Source: Pithys albifrons albifrons (lineage: Eukaryota; Chordata; Aves; Passeriformes; Thamnophilidae). Taken from it: a stretch of DNA of 64,000 nt. The notes beneath the pieces are model-generated. The model saw nothing but the letters and a program-made list of their open reading frames with translations. It had not been told where the DNA came from and did not search any database. Positions 50,345-61,700 of this stretch are shown in pieces (position 1 is the stretch's first letter; each line of letters begins with the position of its first letter). The stretch lies in assembly GCF_047495875.1 (NCBI RefSeq), contig NC_092463.1, positions 2,737,057 through 2,801,056 of the forward strand, written 5' to 3'. The translations under genes were made by a program, and so were the position numbers.

Positions 50345-50743
50345 GGCGGCAGCAAGATCAGACACCTCATGATCCCTACAAAGATATGGGCAACTCCCTC
50401 CCTTCCATTCCCTCCACTTGACCCAACATAAACCCACCCTTTCCTGGCCTCTCTCTCTGCACACCTGTCTCCCTCAAGCCCTCAGACCCTGCCCCTTCCC
50501 TTCCCCTGCCCAAACCTCATCCCTCCCTTTCCCTTCTTCTGCCCAAAGCTCATCCCTGCACCTTCCCTTCTTCCTGCCCAAAGCTCATCCCTACCCCTTC
50601 CCATCTCCTGCCCAGTGCTCATCCTTACACCTTCCCTTCCCCTTCCCTGAACTACATTCCTCCAGTTCCCCCTTATTACAATAAAGATTATATTTCCCCT
50701 ATTTCTATGCATCTTTTTTACACTCAAACACCACAAAACCTGA

Positions 50744-50936
50744 CGATGCCGTGAGCCAGGACGACTGTCCCGCATACACCAACATGAGAACTGCAGTCTG
50801 GGACACTGACAGACGGGCAGGAGAAAGTTCTGCTGCTGCACTGAGACAACCGATGCCCCTGCAACAGGACCGCACCAAAGCCAGGAGATCACGTCTTAGT
50901 GGAGCTGGAGCTACACCTCATTCTGGGCTCAAGTGA
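50744..50936 (+). pseudogene. Orphan terminal-exon copy 3
   Basis: Third acceptor-less exon 15 copy, ending SGLK then TGA. Its UTR extends to about 51410, where the poly(A) hexamer is degraded (TTAACAAAGA), unlike the previous blocks. Confidence 0.8.
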
Positions 50937-51509
50937 CCCTGACAGCAAGATCAGACACCTCCTGGCATCTCCAGTGATATGGACAAATCCCTTCCATTCC
51001 CTTCTCCTGACCCCACTTCATCCCTCCCTTTCCTTCCCTCTTTGGACGGCTGCCTCCCTCAAGCCCTCAGTCCCTGACCCTTCCCTTCTGCCCATAGCTC
51101 ATCTCTGCCCCTTCTCTTCTCCTGTCCAAAGGTCATCCTTGCGCCTTCCCTTCTGCCCAAAGGTCATCCCTCCCCTTCCTTTCTCCTCCACACAGTTCAT
51201 CCCTGCAACTTCCCTTCTGCCCAAATTCATCCCTGCTCCTTCCCTTCTCTTGCCCAGGGCTCATCATGCAACTTCACTGCTCCTGACCAAAGCTCATCCC
51301 TGCCCTTCCTTTCTCCTTGCTGCACTTCATTTCTCCCCTTCCCCTTATTTTAACAAAGATTCCCTTTCCCCCACTACCATGCATCTTTGTCACACTCAAA
51401 CACCACAAAACCTGAGCCCTGGGGCAAATGGGTCCAGTCCTGACTTTCCTTTGCCCCTTGCACAGTGTGCACAGACACAGGGGCACATGGGCACTGCAGG
51501 CTGCAAAGG

Positions 51510-51772
51510 GCCCCGTCCTCAGTGTCCAGTTCCACAACACTGTGCACTTAAACATCCTGCTGGACACACTCAAGGCCCGTAGTCTGAGCCTGAAAAACAC
51601 ACTTGCACAAATAGGCCCTGGGGCTGCAGCGCCGCTTTGGAAAGGACCGCAAGGAAGTCAGACTTGACAGACTTTCTGAAGGGTGAGCTGCTGCTGCTGC
51701 CCAAGAAAACTGCCCGTTTGGGTCATCCCTTGGGAGCCAAGGGCCTTGCTTCTCAAGGAAAGTGATTCCCAA
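51510..51772 (+). repeat. 262-bp flanking segment, second copy
   Basis: Direct repeat of 47820-48081. Here it is preceded by about 90 bp (51420-51509) absent from the first copy, so this one probably keeps the ancestral downstream flank of the gene family. Confidence 0.85.
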
Positions 51773-52336
51773 AGATTCCTCGCTCAGGTACTTCCAAATG
51801 TCTCCCTCTGGCTCTCTGGGCTCCCTTCACTCCCTGTGTCCCACTGCACTTTGCAGAGGGCCAGGGAAAGGGGCACTAAGCAGCCTGTGGGGCAAAGCCC
51901 CGCTGGGGCAGCTCACCAGACTGCAAGCACATCTGGCACTCCATGTCCCATGGGAACAGAGCTCCTCTGCCAGACCCTGAGCCCCCCATTTCCAGTGCAA
52001 ATCCAAGATACCTGCTGGAAGCAGGGACAAGGGAGCCTAGAGGGCTGGCTCTGGGAGCATCTTGCAGCACAGGCATCCTTGTCTGGGGAACATCCAAGCA
52101 CATCCCAGCCTGTTGCTGCATCTGCTTTGCCTCCCCGGCTTTTTACAGTGATGCTCCCACGCTGCCCCTTCTCCTGCCACTTCCCAGAAATTTTCATTCT
52201 CACTTCCCAGTGCCACTTCCCAGCACCCAGGAGCCCCACTGTCTTTTGTGAGCCAAGACCGCATGAGGGACATGCTGAAGCCTCTCCCTCTGCCCAGGAC
52301 TGTTCCCATTCCCATCAACAGCAGACAACCTGTAGC
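51773..52336. other. No gene seen
   Basis: Ordinary intergenic sequence downstream of the array. Reading frames are short and overlapping on both strands, and I recognise no protein, RNA or repeat family in it. Confidence 0.5.
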
Positions 52337-52470
52337 ATGGAATCATAGAATCCTTATGATTGGAAAAGACCTCTGAGACCATCAAGTCCAACCATTCCCC
52401 CAGCACCACCAAGCCCACCACTGAACTGTGCCCCCACATGCCACATCCACACATTTTCTGGACACTTCCA
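52337..52470 (-). mobile_element. CR1: CR1 LINE 3'-end fragment
   Basis: AATCATAGAATCCTTATGAT, then GGAAAAGACCTCTGAGACC and ATCAAGTCCAACC, is the reverse complement of a CR1 3' end. It is truncated after about 130 bp. Confidence 0.85.
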
Positions 52471-53020
52471 GGCATGATGAATGCACTTCCCTGACATAAT
52501 CACCACCCCCTCGAACCACCATCTGCTGGAATTCCAACACTTCCCAGGTGGAATCGGCATCACCCACTGCTGCTGCCTTGCTGTGCCATTCAGTCTTGCC
52601 CTGGGAACCAGCTTCTCAGAGTGCCTGGAAAGCAGGCACTGGACGCACATCACTGAGTTACCTCTGAAACGGCTTAAGGGATGGCACCTACCTGGTGTCC
52701 TGAGCATCCAGGTGACACCCTCACCCCTTCTATTACAGCATCCTGGGTCCTGCTGTCCCTGTGGTAGGTGGGTTGGCTGCACGGCTGGAAATCCCGGGAA
52801 TGCAAAAACCAACGATGAGATCTCTGAGCCGGGGACACCTCCTGGTATGTTGGGTCTACGTCCTGAGCCAGCACCTCTTAGCAGTGGGGTCCCTGCTGTG
52901 ATCCCTGAGCTCTCCCCGCACCTACACGGACGGGACAGGGATGGACATCCCCACAGTACCACAGACCCAGCGTGCACAGGGGATGATCCTGCACCGCCAC
53001 TTGGCCCGCGGGGGTGCCCA
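52471..53020. other. No gene seen
   Basis: Intergenic sequence. A long + strand frame crosses it into the satellite, but it begins in CR1 and becomes Pro/Ser low-complexity, so it is not supported as coding. Confidence 0.5.
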
Positions 53021-53650
53021 GAGCCCTCCGACAGCTCCGGGGATACCTCAGCGATGCCCTCACAGTCCCTCTCAGCCCTCTCCCCTCCTCACTCCTGTCA
53101 CCACCTTTCTCATCCCTCACCGCCACTCTCTTCCCTGCCTTCCCCCACCATCCGTCTCCCCTCTCAGATCTCCGCCCACCTCTCTCCCCTCTTTCCCTCC
53201 CCTAGTCGCTCCCCTCTCAGCTCTCCCCTCACTGCCCCACTCACCCATCACCATCCGAGACAGCTCCGGGGGCACCTCAGACAACCCCTCACAGCCCCCT
53301 CTCATCCCCGTTTTGTTCCTGTCTCTCATTCTCGCCCGTCGCTCCCCTCTCAGCCCTGTTTCCCTCCTGTCTCCCCTCATCGTCCCTCTCCCTTCTCCCC
53401 TCACGGCCCCACACACCCATCACCCTCCGAGACAGCTCCGGGCTCACCTCTGACATCCCCTCACAGCCCCTCTCCTCTCACCGCCCCTCGCTCCCCTCAT
53501 CGCCCCTCTCACCTCTGTGTCACTTCGGTCGCTCCTGCCTCTCCTTGCCACTCGCTCCCCTCTCTCCTCTCGCTGCCCCTCACTGAGGGCAGAATCGATC
53601 CCAGCCAGGTGGCGTCAATGCCCTCTCACCCCTCTCTTCCCACTCTCTTC
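53021..53650 (+). repeat. Pyrimidine-rich degenerate satellite, left part
   Basis: C/T-dominated + strand with recurring CTCCCCTCA, CAGCCCTGTTTCCCTC and a marker CCGAGACAGCTCCGGG (at about 53255 and 53427; a shorter form near 53028). The markers are about 170-230 bp apart, so the tandem unit is loose. Confidence 0.75.
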
Positions 53651-54220
53651 TGTGAGAAATAAAAAGAGAGGGTTCGTTGTGGGAGGTGTGGAAGGAAGGG
53701 GTTTTGGTTCATTTGAACAGTTGAATTAAAAGGTTCCGTGTTAATTGCTTTTTGGAAAAGCGGAATGGCCCTTTAAGGGGGGGATTTCTCCACATGCAGG
53801 TTAGACAGGCGAATTTGGCGGGCAGTCTGTGAGGCAGCAGCCTCACCACGGGGGGGCTGTTGTCAGCGTCTGCGTACGGTGGTAGGGCCTGATAGGGCGA
53901 CTGGATGGGCCAATCAGCGTTGATGGCGCAGCAAGAAATTGCCCAAAGAAGGCAGTGAAGAAGTGAAGTGATGGAGTAACCTCGAATCAGCGTGCACGGG
54001 ACCACACATGGACTACGGAGGAATGGACTCCTGGAGGGGAGGGAAGAGGGCGTGGCGTGAAGGAAATAAATGGGAGTGACCTCACCCTCCCCGGGGTGCT
54101 CCCCTGCGACTTCGCTGTGGCGAGGCGGCCTGTGCGCGCAGTTTGGCCATTAAACCCTACTTTGCTTTGCTCCTTCAACTCGTCTCTCTAAAAATTCTTC
54201 AAGCCAAGATTTTTCTCACA
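53651..54220 (+). mobile_element. Solo LTR of an endogenous retrovirus (570 bp)
   Basis: The element starts TGTGAGAAA and ends TTTCTCACA, a perfect 9-bp inverted terminal pair with canonical TG...CA. It contains a CCAAT box at about 53910-53914 and AATAAA at 54065-54070. It interrupts the pyrimidine satellite: the flanking sequence on both sides is the same repeat type. Flanks are TCTTC and TCCTC, an imperfect 4-of-5 match that may be a decayed target-site duplication. No internal retroviral region is present. The ERV class is not assigned. Orientation is taken from the AATAAA strand. Confidence 0.8.
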
Positions 54221-55330
54221 TCCTCTGCGCTCCTGTTTCCCCTCACAGCCCCTCTCAGCCCTGTTTCCCTCCTTTCTCCCCTCATCGTCTCTCTCCCTTC
54301 TCCCCTCACGGCCCCGCTCATTCCTCACCGCCAGTCGCTCCCGTCTCCCCTCACTGCCCCACTCACCCATCACCCTCCGAGACAACTCCGGGGGCACCTC
54401 AGACATCCCCTCATGGCCCCTCTATCCCTTGTTTTGCCCCTGTCTCCCATTCTCGCCAGCTGATCCCCTCTCAGCCCTGTTTCCCTCTTGTCTACCCTCA
54501 TCGTCCCTCTCCCTTCTCCCCTCACAGCCCCGCTCATCCCTCACCGCCAGTCGCTCCCGTCTCCCCTCACTGCCCCACTCATCCATCACCCTCCGAGATA
54601 GCTCCGGGGGCACCTCAGATATCCCCTCACCGCCCCTCGCTCCCCTCAGCACCCCTCGCGGCCCCTCTCACCTCTGTGTCGCTCCTGTCTCCCCTTCTCG
54701 CCCGACTCGCTCCCCTCTCTCCTCTCGCTGCCCCTTACCGAGAGCGGGATCGATCCCGGCCAGGCAGCGTCAATGCCCTCTTACCCCTCTCTCCTCTGCG
54801 CTCCCGTCTCCCCTCACGGCCCCTCTCAGCCCTGTTTCCCTCCTTTCTCCCCTCATCGTCCCTCTCCCTTCTCTCCTTACTACCCACCCCTCTCTCCCCT
54901 CACTCATCACCATCCGAGACAGCTCCGGGGACACCTCAGACATCCCCTCACTGCCCCTCTCACCTCCGTTTTGCTCCTGTCTCCCATTTTCCTCAATCGC
55001 TCCCCTCTCAGCCCTGTTTCCCTCATCCTCCCTCGCCCTCTGCCCCTCACGGCCCCGCTCATCCCTCATGGCCCCGCTCACCCCTCACCCCCAGTCGTTC
55101 CCGTCTCCCCTCACCGCCCATCACCCTCCTAGACAGCTCCGGAGGCACCTCAGACATCCCCTCAACTCAGACACCTCCCATTCTCGCCAGCTGATCCCCT
55201 CTCAGCCCTGCTCCTCTCCTGTCTCCCCTCATCATCCCTCTCCCTTCTCCCCTCACGGCCCCGCTCATCCCTCACGGCTCCTCTGCCCTCACCGCCCCTC
55301 GCTCCCCTCACGGTTCCTCTCACCTCTCCT
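54221..55330 (+). repeat. Pyrimidine-rich degenerate satellite, right part
   Basis: Continuation of the satellite. The CCGAGA-type marker recurs near 54377, 54593, 54914 and 55128 (spacings 216, 321, 214). Blocks such as CGATCCCGGCCAG near 54750 also match 53597. Frames through it are Ser/Pro/Leu low complexity. Confidence 0.75.
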
Positions 55331-55746
55331 GTCGCTCCTGTCTCCCCTCCTCGCCACTCGCTCCTCTCTCTCCGCTCTGTGCTCTCGCCGGCCCTCACGA
55401 TTGCCAACCCCGCTCTCACCGGGCGGTGTCACCAACCCAAGAATCAAAGCGGCGGCCCCGCGGGGGCGTCCCGCGCGTGACTGACGGGCGGCCGCGGCCA
55501 ACGGGCGATGCGCGCGGGCGGCACGGGGGGCGTGGCCGGCGAGCGGCCAATGGGGAGCGAGCGGCGCCGCCCCCCAACTCCGCGGGCTCAGCCGGGTGTC
55601 CCCGGCACGGAGTTGTGGCGGCGGCGGCGGGACCGGAGGGACGGGAGGGACGAGCGGCGGGACGGGGGGGCTGCGCTTCGGTGCATGGCGGTGTCCAGCC
55701 GGGGCTGAGGGAAGGCACGCAGCGGGGCGGTGCCTCCCGCTGCCCC
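55331..55746 (+). promoter_or_regulatory. GPR137C: CpG-rich promoter and 5' UTR of GPR137C
   Basis: Dense CG dinucleotides begin near 55440 and continue into exon 1. CCAAT lies at 55547-55551 and I see no TATA box. This is the profile of a broadly expressed CpG-island promoter. The frame is open upstream of the chosen ATG, but no earlier in-frame ATG occurs after 55426. Confidence 0.7.
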
Positions 55747-58700
55747 ATGGCCGGCGCTGAGGGGGCGGCCGTGCCCTACGCCGTGGAGCTGGGGCTCACC
55801 GTGCTCCACACGGCGCTCTACGCCGCGCTCTTCCTCTTCGCTTACCTGCAGCTCTGGCTGCTGCTCTACTACCGACAGCGCCGCCTTAGCTACCACACGC
55901 TCTGCCTCTTCCTCTGCCTGCTCTGGGCAGCCCTCAGGACCACGCTCTTCTCATTCTACCTGCAGAATTCCCTGCAGGCCCTCCGCCTCCAGCAGCCCTT
56001 CGCCCACTGGCTCCTGTACTGCCTGCCCGGCTGCCTCCTCTTCTCCAGCCTCTGCCTCCTCAACCTCTATTTCGCCGAGGTAAGTTTTGCTTTTGGGAAG
56101 AAAACCCTCCCAGATTCTCCCTCGCAAATCCTGCAGGACACCATGGTTGGAAGCGCCTCTTCAGCCACCTCTCCAAACTTGGAATGCTCTGGAGCCAAGG
56201 CTTTGGGGTGGGATGGAGGTGTGACTGTCCAGGTGAGGGTGGGAAGGAATCCCGGGGCTCTGCCCTGAATGTTGGCATTGGGAAAGGCTGGGGATCTGTC
56301 CTGAATCCAGGCTTTTGGTGCGATGCTTAGGAATTGTGCCCTGAGTCCAGGCTTGGATGGAGGCACAGTTATTGTTCCCTGAATCCAGCCCTCAGTATAG
56401 ACTTTGTTACAGGCTGGGGGGATGCAGGAATTGTGCCCTGAATCCAGGCTTGGATGGAAGCACAAGGATTGTGCCCCGAGTCCATGCTTGGTGGGAGGCA
56501 CAGGAACTGTGCCCTGCATCCAGGCTTGGATGGAGGCACAGGGATTGTGCCCTAAATCCAGCCTTGTCGGGGGGAGTGGTGGGGGATTTGGGGGGGATGG
56601 TGTGAGCAAACAGCATGCCCTGAATCCCAGCATCAGGGTTTTTGGATGCAGGGCTGTGCCCTGAATGCAGACCCGGGAGGGGGGGTGGAGGTGGAACCAG
56701 CACATGCCCTGAATTTGGGATTTGAGGGTGCAGGAACATGCCCTGCTCCCAGGTGGGATTTTCCCCTTTGCAACCCAGAGCCATTGGTGGGGGAAAAAGG
56801 GGGGTAAAATCACTTGGGGGGACTGTTTTACATCTTTTTTTAATTGATTCCCGTTCTCCAAAGGGGACCAGAAAGTGGCAGCAGCAGGGGCTGCTCTGGC
56901 CTGGAGTGGTGCCAACCATTACGTCACCAGCCAGAGCCTCTTCTGCTATTGTTGCTGCGCTCCCTCCGTCTCTCTCCATCGCTCCGCTGCGAACTGGGCT
57001 TGTTGTTCTGCAGCTTGTTGTCAGACAAAAAAAAACACCAACCCGAGATGCCTCAAACAACAGCCTGGGGCAGCAGAGGGGGGCTCCTTTCCAGCAAAAC
57101 CATCGCTGCTGGGACAGTGCAGAGCTGCTTGTTGTTGTCACCGAGTGTATCCCTCCTTTTCTGGGCTTCCCATCACTCGTGTCATGATTTTTATCCTCCT
57201 TTGCCTAAGTCCACTTGTCTTTATCTCTTAAAGCCTCGTCTCTCTCCTCTGAATATTTTGTTTCTGCTCCAGTTTCTCCCAAGCAGCCCTTTGCTCGCCT
57301 GCCTCCCCAGCTGGGTGACTTGGTTCATAAATAGGCAGCACTTTTCCTTCCAGCTTTGTTGTTGTTGTGGGGATTCTTTGCTCTGCAGCTCTCAGCTGTT
57401 CCCCAGCCTCACAAAGGAATCGCTAACACACAGCGAAATCGCTCCGTCGCTCCGATGTGTCACCCAGGGGAGTTATGATTTCATTTTCCCGAGGACATCA
57501 GCGCTCACATGATAACAGGAGACTTGGAGCAATTGGGTTGTTCAGCTCTTTTGGTTCTTTGCTCCCCACTCCCTGCTCTGAATAAACACCGAGAAGCTGG
57601 GGGTGAAATGCCTGTTGCCAAAGCTGTTGGTGTTGGTTGAGTGGCAGCAGGATAACAAATGGTGCAGGGTGTGCATAATCCATCTTGTCTGTTAAAGGCA
57701 GCCTGACCTACGAATTGCTCCAGCCAGGAGGGGTTTGTGTCCCTTGAAAAGCAGGAATCCTGCCCTCTGCTCCACAAAGTGGCTGGATTTTTGTTTTCCT
57801 CTTGGTCCGTGGACTCGACAGCAGATTTGCCTCTCTCCAGGCTTGTTTAAATGTTTCTTAAAGTAAATCCAAATAGATTCCCAAGCTTCCCTTCCTCCCA
57901 CAATATCTGTTTTCCAGTAAACTCTACATATATCCCATTTCTTTCTCCTTGAAAACCTAGAGCCAAGGGAAATCCTGTCTGAGGAAATAAGAGCTCAGAA
58001 TCTGGAGTGGGGAAGGATAAAGTGACTTATAAAAGTGGGTCTGCATGCTCAGCTCCAGGGAGGGTCTGACACTTCCCTGGCACAGCCAGAAGGGCAGTCC
58101 AACGCTCTGTGGTGTTTTTGAGTGATCTCACAGTGGTGTTAATAAAGCTCCAGAGGTTTGGAGAAAGAGTGGAGCTGGATGGACTGAAAGCCTTTGGTGC
58201 TTTTCTGGCTCCTATCTCAAGATCTAGTCATGACTGGTGTGTTTAGTGGTGTGACTTCCAGTAGAACATGCCCATCCATTTCCAGATTTTAAGGGCTAGT
58301 TGGGAGCAACTTGCAGAAAGACCCTGGGCTGCTTCTGCCCTGGGGATGGGATCCTGATCCAAGATGTCCTCAGATAAAAGCACAGGCTGGTGCTGTGCTA
58401 AGGGCCTGGCTCATTGTCTCTCTACACAGTGCCTCCTTTGTGGACATGCTGGAGAAATGGCATCTGTGGAAAAAAACATGGCCTGTGCTGTTATTTGAGC
58501 TGATCTTCCCTGATTTACGAAGCTCCTTAGACTGTGGAGAAGCTGAGGATGAAATGGTGATGGGGAAGAAGTTCCAGAAAACAGCTATCCATGAAAAACT
58601 GGCATTACTTGGCACTCCAGGCAGTTTTGGGGCTGAAATTCAAACTTTTTAGACTGCCTGGTGTTCTTTCAGTGGGCCAAGGTTATCCTCTTTCCATACC

Positions 58701-61700
58701 CTCTTGGTCCTGAGATTCCTGAGGGAGTGCAGAGTCCTGACAGAATGACTGTGGGATGTGTATTTCTTTTTCATAGAATCCCAGAATGGTTTGGATTGGA
58801 TGAGACCTTAAAACTCATCTCATTCCAGCCCGTGTTCAGGGACACCTCCCACTATCCCAGGTTGCTCCAAGCCCCATCCAGCCTGCCCTGGAACACTTCC
58901 AGGGATGGGGCAGCCACAGCTTCTCTGGGCAGCCTGTGCCAGGCTTCACCACCTTCACAGCCAAGGATTCCTTCCCAATGTCCCATCTAATCCTGCCCTC
59001 TGGCAGTGGGAAGCCATTCCTTGTGTCCTGTCACTCCATGCCCTGGTCCAGAGTTCCTCTCCAGCTCTTCTGTGGGCTCCCTTCAAGTGCTGGAGCATCA
59101 AAAGGTGAAATGCCTTTAGCTTAGGAACATCTCTTCCTTTCTGCTTCAGCTTGTACCAGAATGAGTCCTTTCCTGAAAATCTGGAATTCAGAGTACATCA
59201 GAATTCCTCAGATCCATTCCCAATCTTGCTTCAATGTCCCAGATATCCAAATAAGACACTCCTTTGCCTTGCCTTTGGAATAGCACCTCTGCTGCCAGCT
59301 AGACATGTAGATCAGACACAGATTGGATTCCATGATCTCAGAGGTCTTTTCCAACCTCAGTTATTCTGTGAAATGTAGCCACAACCTCCACCTTGACCCT
59401 TTCAAAGACATTCCTGAGCACTTCGCTCTTCTGGGAATGATCAGCTGGTGCAGGGATGAGTAAGGAATGCTGGAATGGTGGGACTGAGGGCTGCACCACC
59501 AGGCTGGCATGGCCAGTCTGGGTTTTTCTGAGTGCTCCATCTGATTAGATGACATCAGCCTCTTCCATCCCTTCCTGCTCTAATTGCACTGGAGACATGC
59601 ATGGAAAGAGCATCCAGCCTGGGAGAGGCTTGTCCTGTATTTTCCTTCTCAGATGGAAAACTGGAAAAGTCTCTATCCTTTCTTGCACCTTCCTTGTCTG
59701 GCAGACACCTGACAGTGCCCTCTGCCTCAGAGGGACAGCTGATAAGGGGTCACTTAAACTCCAAACTGCCTCATCCCAGAGCTGATGATTCCCATGTTTC
59801 CCAGATGAACAGGTGTCCATGCTGGCACCCAGCTATTCTAGGAAATCAGGGAACAAGCAAGTTGTACCCTGTGTTCATGATGGCAGGGAATGATCTCAGT
59901 ATTAGTGGGGATGGTGAGAGATCCTCCTCATTGATAGTTCCAACTTTTCCTCTGGGGGGTGGGCGAGGGTTTGAACATTTGTTACGGGGTGTAATCCCAA
60001 AATAGTCTCTGCTGTGCTCTGAGATTATCTTGCTGTGGTGAGGGAAGGGATCTGTCTGTGGCTGCTCTTGCATCTGAGCAAGGGCTGTGCCAGGGCAGGG
60101 CATGGTTATGTCTTGTATCCATGGAGCCCAAATTCATGTTTTCTTTATGGAGAAGAGGGATTTTGATTCCATCAGACAGCAAGTTCCTGGCTCTCCTGGA
60201 TCTTTTGGATCTGTTGGGAATGGCTGTACCAAACCCAGGCTGAAGTGGCTCAGTGTTAGGGTTAAGATCCTTTTTTTCAGTTCCTGGAAGTGGTCCTTGG
60301 AGCCATCTGGGGAATCTGGCATCTGTCAGCTTCTCTCAGCAGCTGTGACATCTCCAGTGCACCTTCTAAGGATGAGCGTGTGTCTTAAACATGCCCTTAG
60401 CAAGGTCACTCTCTAGGCTGTGCCTGAGCAAGGTGATCACTTTTATGTGATATATCCACTCCCCACAAATACAAAACCCTCCAGCATCATGGGGGGACTT
60501 TGAGGTCTGTAATTCTCCTCACCTGCTTCCCAGACCTGGCTGATGTGAAGGATTCAAAGGATCTGTGGCTCTGGAAACGCGATGGAGAATTGTTTCCTCT
60601 TTTGATGGGGAACAGGACTGCTCCTGAGCTCTCCATGCTGGATTCTTCACAGCAGAACCCTCCACATCAGCTGTCCTTGGGCTCTGAAGTCAGCAGAGTG
60701 CTGTGCAGAGAGACTCAAAGCTTGTCTCAAGGATAAGACCCACTGGTGTCACCTGCTGACCCAGTCCCTGGGAAGGAAAAGCAACCTCCAGATAAGTTAT
60801 TAATCTTAATAACTAAAAACACCAAACCCGGTGATGCCTGTCCTCTTCCTGAAGTTACACGAATAATTAGCTGGGGGCTAATAAAAGTCTAAAGCTGGAG
60901 CTGTGGTCTCTCTGCTTTTCATGGCAGCAGGCCAAGACTGAGGCTCAAGTTGCTGTTGAACTCTTAACCCTGACTCAGCTTTGTGTGCCGTAATCCCTGG
61001 AGCCGTAGTGGGAGCATTTTGGGAGAGCCCTGCACATCCAGCATCTTCCTATTAGCCAGTGACACTTCCCTGCTCGGCTGAGGGGCTGTTCTCAGCTGGG
61101 AGTGCAATATTCCCAGCTGGAATATAAGCCAGGGACTCTGCAGTGCTGTTCAGAGGCTGTGGTTACAACTACCTCAGGTGGATTTCTGTTCTGCCCAAAT
61201 GGCTGCTGGAGGAAGAGGTTTTCCCAGCTGGATGTCCTTGATGTCTTATTTGACAGGACAAGAGGAAATGGCCTCAAAAAATAGCGTGGCCAGCAGGCCC
61301 AGGGCAGTGACCCTTCCCCTGGACTCTGCCTTGGGGAGGCCACACCTTGAGTGTTGTGTTCAGTTCTGGGCCCCTCAGTTGAGGCAAGAGATTGAGGGGC
61401 TGGAGTGGGGCCAGAGAAGAGCAACGAGGCTGGAGAAGGGACTGGAGCACAAGTGCTGTGGGGAGAGGCTGAGGGAGCTGGGGGTGTTCAGCCTGGAGAA
61501 GAGGAGGCTCAGAGGTGACCCCAGCACTGTCTGGAACTCCCTGAAGGGAAGTTCTGGCCAGGTGGGGGTTGGTCTCTTCTCCCAGGCACTCAGCAATAGG
61601 ACAAGGGGGCACGATGGGCTCAAGCTCTGCCAGGGGAAATTGAAGTTGGAGAGCAGAAACAAATTCTTTCCAGAGACAGTAAGTAGGCATTGGAATGGGC

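Noticed and set aside
52481..53662. 393-codon + strand frame before the solo LTR
   Set aside because: It starts in a reverse CR1 fragment and ends in pyrimidine satellite. No splice or family evidence supports it.
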